NCBI GenBank assembly: GCA_007119395.1
Contig: SKPS01000115.1
Coordinates: 1-11,339, forward strand
Length of the DNA: 11,339 bases
Source: Lentimicrobiaceae bacterium
Lineage (GTDB): Bacteria > Bacteroidota > Bacteroidia > Bacteroidales > SKPS01
Direction of reading: 5' to 3'
Within the stretch, counting starts at the first letter, position 1, and each line of letters starts with the position of its first letter. The position numbers and the translations under genes were made by a program. The notes under the pieces were generated by a model. That model did no database searches, was not told the origin of the DNA, and saw only the letters and a program-made list of their open reading frames with translations. This document shows positions 8,221 through 11,339 of this stretch, piece after piece.

Positions 8221-8253
8221 TCTGCGAATTTCAGCGGGAAACTGAATCTGTCC
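8221..8253 (+). repeat. 33-bp intergenic repeat, copy 1
   Basis: It begins tctgcgaatttcagcggg and ends ctgaatctgtcc. It differs from the copy at 8390-8422 at a single base (T versus C, six bases from the end). Confidence 0.85.
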
Positions 8254-8306
8254 ATGCCGATTGATGCCATTAATAAACGCAGAAAACTATCCGTGCATCA
8301 GTGGCC
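8254..8306. repeat. Segment resembling a dispersed Bacteroidota intergenic repeat
   Basis: On the minus strand this reads ggccactgatgcacgga, then ttttctgcgtttatt. From memory this resembles 'CTGATGCACGGAT...TCTGCGTTTAT' phrases scattered between genes in Bacteroidota. Its cgcaga (8278-8283) is the inverse of the tctgcg that opens the 33-bp repeat, so the pieces may belong to one family in opposite orientation. Family membership is from memory, not checked. Confidence 0.4.
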
Positions 8307-8314
8307 TTTGTTTT

Positions 8315-8350
8315 GTTGAGATAGTTGAGACTGTTTAGATCGTTTAGATT
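8315..8350 (+). repeat. Four-unit 9-bp tandem repeat
   Basis: Units start at 8315, 8324, 8333 and 8342: gttgagata, gttgagact, gtttagatc and gtttagatt. The consensus is GTTKAGAYH-like, with an exact 9-nt period and drift in the fourth position and last bases. Confidence 0.75.
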
Positions 8351-8368
8351 ATAGTGGTATCCTGGATT

Positions 8369-8384
8369 TCTGCGAATTTCAGCG
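8369..8384 (+). repeat. 16-bp half copy of the intergenic repeat
   Basis: tctgcgaatttcagcg is identical to the first 16 bases of the full copies. It lies five bases before the second full copy, so the motif is doubled at this site. Confidence 0.8.
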
Positions 8385-8389
8385 TCATT

Positions 8390-8422
8390 TCTGCGAATTT
8401 CAGCGGGAAACTGAACCTGTCC
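8390..8422 (+). repeat. 33-bp intergenic repeat, copy 2
   Basis: It matches the copy at 8221-8253 at 32 of 33 positions. The two copies are in the same orientation, 136 nt apart. Confidence 0.85.
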
Positions 8423-8457
8423 TGATTCAACCTCTTCTACACAAAACTCCAGCCCGG

Positions 8458-8489
8458 TTTTCCTGATCCGGAAAAGATTACTAATTTAG
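8458..8489 (+). promoter_or_regulatory. Weak Bacteroidetes-type promoter candidate for the GH92 gene
   Basis: The known Bacteroidetes sigma-ABfr consensus is TTTG, 19-21 nt, then TAnnTTTG. Here TTTT (8458-8461), a 20-nt spacer and TAATTTAG (8482-8489) match with one change in each box. Transcription would then start near 8496, leaving a leader of about 75 nt before the ATG at 8570. A small inverted repeat, ttttcc/ggaaaa (8458-8475), overlaps the upstream box and could be an operator or chance. Confidence 0.25.
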
Positions 8490-8569
8490 CCATGATAACA
8501 GTGGGTCTCATGATGACCCCTGAACGACCTTTGGCATACACCTCAATATCAACACAAAAAAAAATCTTT

Positions 8570-11284
8570 ATGCAAAAAGCTCTCCGTCTCCTTCCCTTAC
8601 TGGCCACCATACTCTTTCTCTGTTCCTGTGATGACCCTGACGAATTGCGATACACCGACATGGTGAATCCTTTTGTGGGCACCGATGCCCACGGCCACAC
8701 CTTTCCGGGTGCCGTAGTTCCTTTTGGGATGATCCAGGTGAGTCCGGCCACTCGTCTTGAAGGGTGGGACGGCTGCAGCGGCTACCACTACTCCGACGAC
8801 ACCTTGTACGGCTTTGTGCATACTGCCCTCAGCGGCACCGGAGTGAGTGATTACGGCGACGTTTTGGTGATGCCGTTTACCGGCTCTCCATGCCTCACCA
8901 ACGGCACCCTCCCCGATCACCCGTGCAGCTACGCATCCCCATTCAGCAAAGAGAGCGAGTCTGCACGCCCGGGCTACTACTCAGTGTTTCTCGACAAGCC
9001 TGGTGTGCTGGCTGAACTTACAGCTTCAACCCGCGCCGGGATGCACCGCTACACGTGGGAACAACCAGGCTCCGGCGGCTTTATTATCGACCTGGAACAC
9101 CGCGATCCGGTCATCTCTACCTCCCTGAATATCATTGACAACCATACCATAACCGGCCACAGGGTATCGTATGAGTGGGCCAACGAACAGCACCTCTATT
9201 TTGCCATGAAGGTGAGCAAACCCTTCAGCAGATACAACATCGGACGTACATCTGCTGATGACTCGATGCTGCCCTGGTACAACCATGGTGATTCTACCGG
9301 TCTGAAAGGGTGGTTCGGTTTCGACCTGGATGAGGGTGAAGAGCTGCTGATCCGAATTGGCATCTCGGCAGTGGACATAGAAGGTGCACTCAACAACCTG
9401 GAAGCGGAGGCACCCACTTTTGACTTCGACGGGATGAAGCAGGCTGCCGACGACATCTGGAACCGGGAGCTGAGTAAGATTGAGGTGAAGGGTGGCAGGG
9501 AGCAGGACCGTCGCACTTTCTACACGGCACTCTACCACACCATGATCGCGCCCAACATGTGGAGCGATGTGGATGGCCGGTACCGTGGCATGGATATGCA
9601 GATCCACCAGGGTGACACCACCTCGCCACAATATACCGTCTTCTCCCTTTGGGACACCTACCGCACCCTGCACCCGTTGATGACCATCATCGACCAGAAA
9701 AGAACCAACCATTTCATCAACACCTTCCTGCGGCAATACCAACAGGGAGGCCGACTGCCGGTATGGGAGCTGGCAGCGTGTGAGACCGACTGCATGATCG
9801 GCTACCACAGCGTCTCAGTGATCGCTGATGCCTTCATGAAAGGGATCAGAGATTATGACACAGAGCTGGCGCTGGAGGCGATGCTGCACAGCGCCAATAC
9901 CGACCTCTTCGGCCTCGATGCATACCGAAAACATGGGTATATTCCAGCCGACATGGAGTCAGAATCGGTCTCTAAAACCCTGGAATATGCTTACGACGAC
10001 TGGTGTATTGCCATGATGGCGCGTGCCATGGGGTACGACTCCATCTACAGGGAGTTTATTATGCGTGCACAGTACTACAAAAACATCTACGACCCCGAAA
10101 CACGCTTCTTCAGGCCCAAAGTGAACAGCACCTTCGTGGAGCCGTTCGACCCGCGTGAGGTGAACTTCCACCTCACCGAAGCCAACTCATGGCAATACAA
10201 CTTCTACGTCCCACACGACGTGAGCGGACATATCGCCCTAATGGGTGGTGAGGAGCAATATGGTGCCATGCTGGATGAGATGTTTGCCACCGATTCGGAG
10301 ATGACCGGCAGGGTACAGTCAGACATCACCGGCCTGATAGGGCAGTATGCCCAGGGCAACGAGCCCAGCCACCACATGGCGTACCTCTATGCTTACATTG
10401 GTCAACAACACAAAACGGCCGAGCTGGTGCGCCGCATTATGCTGGAACTTTACAGTGACCAGCCTGACGGGCGTTGCGGCAACGAAGACTGCGGGCAGAT
10501 GTCGGCCTGGTATGTGATGTCGGCCATGGGGTTTTACCCCGTGGCACCCGGCAGCAACATGTATGTGATCGGTTCGCCCCTGTTCGACGAGGTGCGCATC
10601 CACCTGGAGAATGGCAACGAGTTCCTGATCCGTGCCAGAAACAACCGCCACGATGCACCCTACATCAGAAAAGCCACCTTCAATAACGAGCCATTCGACA
10701 GGGCATACATCACCCACGAAGAGATTATGCAAGGCGGTGCCCTTAGGTTCCTTATGTCGAAACGTCCCGATCATACGTTCGCTTCAGCACCCGAAGCGAG
10801 ACCCGTATCCGCCATCACTGAACACCTGATCACTCCCGTCCCCTTCGTAGCACAAGGCGCACAGGTCTTCTTCGACGATCAGCATATACGCCTGGCTCAC
10901 CCAGACCCTGCCGCCATTATCACATGGAATACAGAGCCAGAACAGGACTCCATTGCAGGAGACCCACTCTCGCCGAAAGGGCTGTTTACAGACCGGAACA
11001 TCCTCCTGACAGCATTAGCACAAATAACCGGAAGAGAGGAGAGCCACCCCATGATGGCTTCCTTCTTTAAAATACCAGAAAACAGATCCATCACCCTGCA
11101 CACAGAGTATGCACCGCAATATGCTGCCGGGGGTGATCATGCATTGATTGACTATCTCAGGGGGGGCACCGACTTCCGGACAGGGCGTTGGCAGGGATAT
11201 CACCAGGTAGATCTAGATGCTGTAGTAGAACTGGAAGCTCCTTATCGCCGAGGTTGGATATGGTTTTTCGCAATGCAGCGTTAA
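8570..11284 (+). CDS. GH92 exo-alpha-mannosidase lipoprotein with truncated C-terminal F5/8-type domain
   Basis: This 904-residue protein belongs to glycoside hydrolase family 92: calcium-dependent, inverting exo-alpha-mannosidases that trim N-glycans or mannans. The ATG at 8570 is preferred over the upstream in-frame ATG at 8492 because it opens directly into a lipoprotein signal peptide with lipobox LCSC (Cys20). The acidic residues after Cys20 (DDPDE) suggest surface display. GH92 signatures include MVNPFVGTDAHGHTFPGAVV (from 31), LWDTYRTLHPL, EANSWQYNFYVPHDVSG with Glu537 as probable acid, and GNEDCGQMSAWYVMSAMGFY with Asp640 as probable base, by analogy with the characterised Bacteroides enzyme BT3990. 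After about residue 740 comes a chitobiase-C/Fn3-associated-like segment, then AGGDHALIDYLRGGTDFRTG, the usual lead-in to an F5/8C domain. That domain stops after DAVVEL, about 100 residues short of the usual length. The catalytic part is intact. Confidence 0.93.
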   Translation: MQKALRLLPLLATILFLCSCDDPDELRYTDMVNPFVGTDAHGHTFPGAVVPFGMIQVSPATRLEGWDGCSGYHYSDDTLYGFVHTALSGTGVSDYGDVLVMPFTGSPCLTNGTLPDHPCSYASPFSKESESARPGYYSVFLDKPGVLAELTASTRAGMHRYTWEQPGSGGFIIDLEHRDPVISTSLNIIDNHTITGHRVSYEWANEQHLYFAMKVSKPFSRYNIGRTSADDSMLPWYNHGDSTGLKGWFGFDLDEGEELLIRIGISAVDIEGALNNLEAEAPTFDFDGMKQAADDIWNRELSKIEVKGGREQDRRTFYTALYHTMIAPNMWSDVDGRYRGMDMQIHQGDTTSPQYTVFSLWDTYRTLHPLMTIIDQKRTNHFINTFLRQYQQGGRLPVWELAACETDCMIGYHSVSVIADAFMKGIRDYDTELALEAMLHSANTDLFGLDAYRKHGYIPADMESESVSKTLEYAYDDWCIAMMARAMGYDSIYREFIMRAQYYKNIYDPETRFFRPKVNSTFVEPFDPREVNFHLTEANSWQYNFYVPHDVSGHIALMGGEEQYGAMLDEMFATDSEMTGRVQSDITGLIGQYAQGNEPSHHMAYLYAYIGQQHKTAELVRRIMLELYSDQPDGRCGNEDCGQMSAWYVMSAMGFYPVAPGSNMYVIGSPLFDEVRIHLENGNEFLIRARNNRHDAPYIRKATFNNEPFDRAYITHEEIMQGGALRFLMSKRPDHTFASAPEARPVSAITEHLITPVPFVAQGAQVFFDDQHIRLAHPDPAAIITWNTEPEQDSIAGDPLSPKGLFTDRNILLTALAQITGREESHPMMASFFKIPENRSITLHTEYAPQYAAGGDHALIDYLRGGTDFRTGRWQGYHQVDLDAVVELEAPYRRGWIWFFAMQR

Positions 11285-11339
11285 CTTCTTCAATTGTGCC
11301 TACACATTCAAAGGGTTTGGTTTCAGATATTCCTGAGAG
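11157..11339 (-). CDS. Possible C-terminal fragment of an unidentified minus-strand gene entering from the right edge
   Basis: On the minus strand one frame is open from the window edge to a TGA at 11157-11159. Its first part reads as plausible protein (SETKPFECVGTIEEVNAALR, then KTISNLGDKELPV), with mixed charged and helical character. From about 11230 leftwards the frame is merely antisense to the genuine GH92 reading. This suggests foreign sequence abuts the mannosidase near 11230. The other two minus frames are closed by stops, but one plus frame (+3 relative) is also open, so coding is not proven. I do not recognise the family. Confidence 0.3.
   Translation of the reverse strand, partial: LSGISETKPFECVGTIEEVNAALRKTISNLGDKELPVLLQHLDLPGDIPANALSGSRCPP

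Larger units (their letters stand above)
8171..8569. other. Gene-free 399-nt intergenic repeat mosaic
   Basis: No credible coding frame fills this gap between the MATE gene and the mannosidase start. It holds a G-rich stretch (8171-8211), copies of a 33-bp repeat, a segment resembling a dispersed intergenic repeat (8254-8306), a 9-bp tandem repeat and, nearest the mannosidase, a non-repetitive leader with a weak promoter candidate. I see no convincing rho-independent terminator after the MATE gene. Confidence 0.7.

Noticed and set aside
8221..8422. CRISPR array
   Set aside because: There are only two full copies, 136 nt apart with a partial copy between, no regular spacers and no cas genes.
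8554..8563. Poly-A run before the GH92 start as a phase-variable switch
   Set aside because: It lies upstream of the chosen start codon, so slippage would not change the reading frame. An effect on expression is possible but unsupported.
8492..8569. ATG at 8492 as the start of the GH92 protein
   Set aside because: It would place 26 polar residues before the lipoprotein signal peptide that begins at 8570. The extension shows no family similarity and spans the likely leader.
9026..9808. Long minus-strand frame of 260 codons inside the GH92 gene
   Set aside because: It lies fully antisense to well-conserved GH92 sequence and shows no recognisable domain; a shadow frame.

Overview
The window looks like Bacteroidota DNA, most likely Bacteroidales or a close relative. 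Three things point there. The first protein ends in a type IX secretion (T9SS) C-terminal sorting domain. It also carries the tandem CARDB-like and jelly-roll modules typical of large secreted proteins in this phylum. The third protein is a GH92 alpha-mannosidase lipoprotein of the Bacteroidetes type with a C-terminal accessory region. No RNA gene, CRISPR array, plasmid or phage gene, or SusC/SusD pair is visible.

Layout. (1) 3-6746 (+): the 3' part of a giant modular surface or secreted protein, open at the window's left edge. Its order is a parallel beta-helix end, nine CARDB-like repeats interspersed with jelly-roll modules and one split Ig-like domain, then the T9SS tail. (2) 6733-6860: a compact intergenic element. 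Two tandem 36-nt imperfect hairpins sit inside a larger inverted repeat, and short arrays of an octamer (ATGTGRGG type) flank it and run into the end of one gene and the start of the next. (3) 6863-8170 (+): a DinF-like MATE multidrug/metabolite exporter. (4) 8171-8569: a 399-nt gene-free stretch that is a mosaic of short repeats: two near-identical 33-bp copies plus a half copy, a four-unit 9-bp tandem repeat, and a segment resembling a dispersed intergenic repeat. A weak Bacteroidetes-type promoter candidate lies at its end. (5) 8570-11284 (+): a GH92 exo-alpha-mannosidase lipoprotein whose C-terminal F5/8-type domain is cut short. (6) 11157-11339 (-): an open frame entering from the right edge, whose plausible protein-like part begins about where the mannosidase similarity stops.

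The three main genes share a strand but do not look like one pathway. The first and third act at the cell surface or outside it (adhesion or scaffold role unknown for the first; mannose trimming from N-glycans or mannans for the third). The second is an inner-membrane exporter. The repeat-rich gaps argue against a tight operon.

I see no convincing new multi-gene system. The items most worth a second look are the palindromic/octamer element at the first gene junction, the repeat mosaic before the mannosidase, the abrupt end of the mannosidase against an opposing frame, and a fixed-spacing cysteine pair in some repeats of the giant protein.
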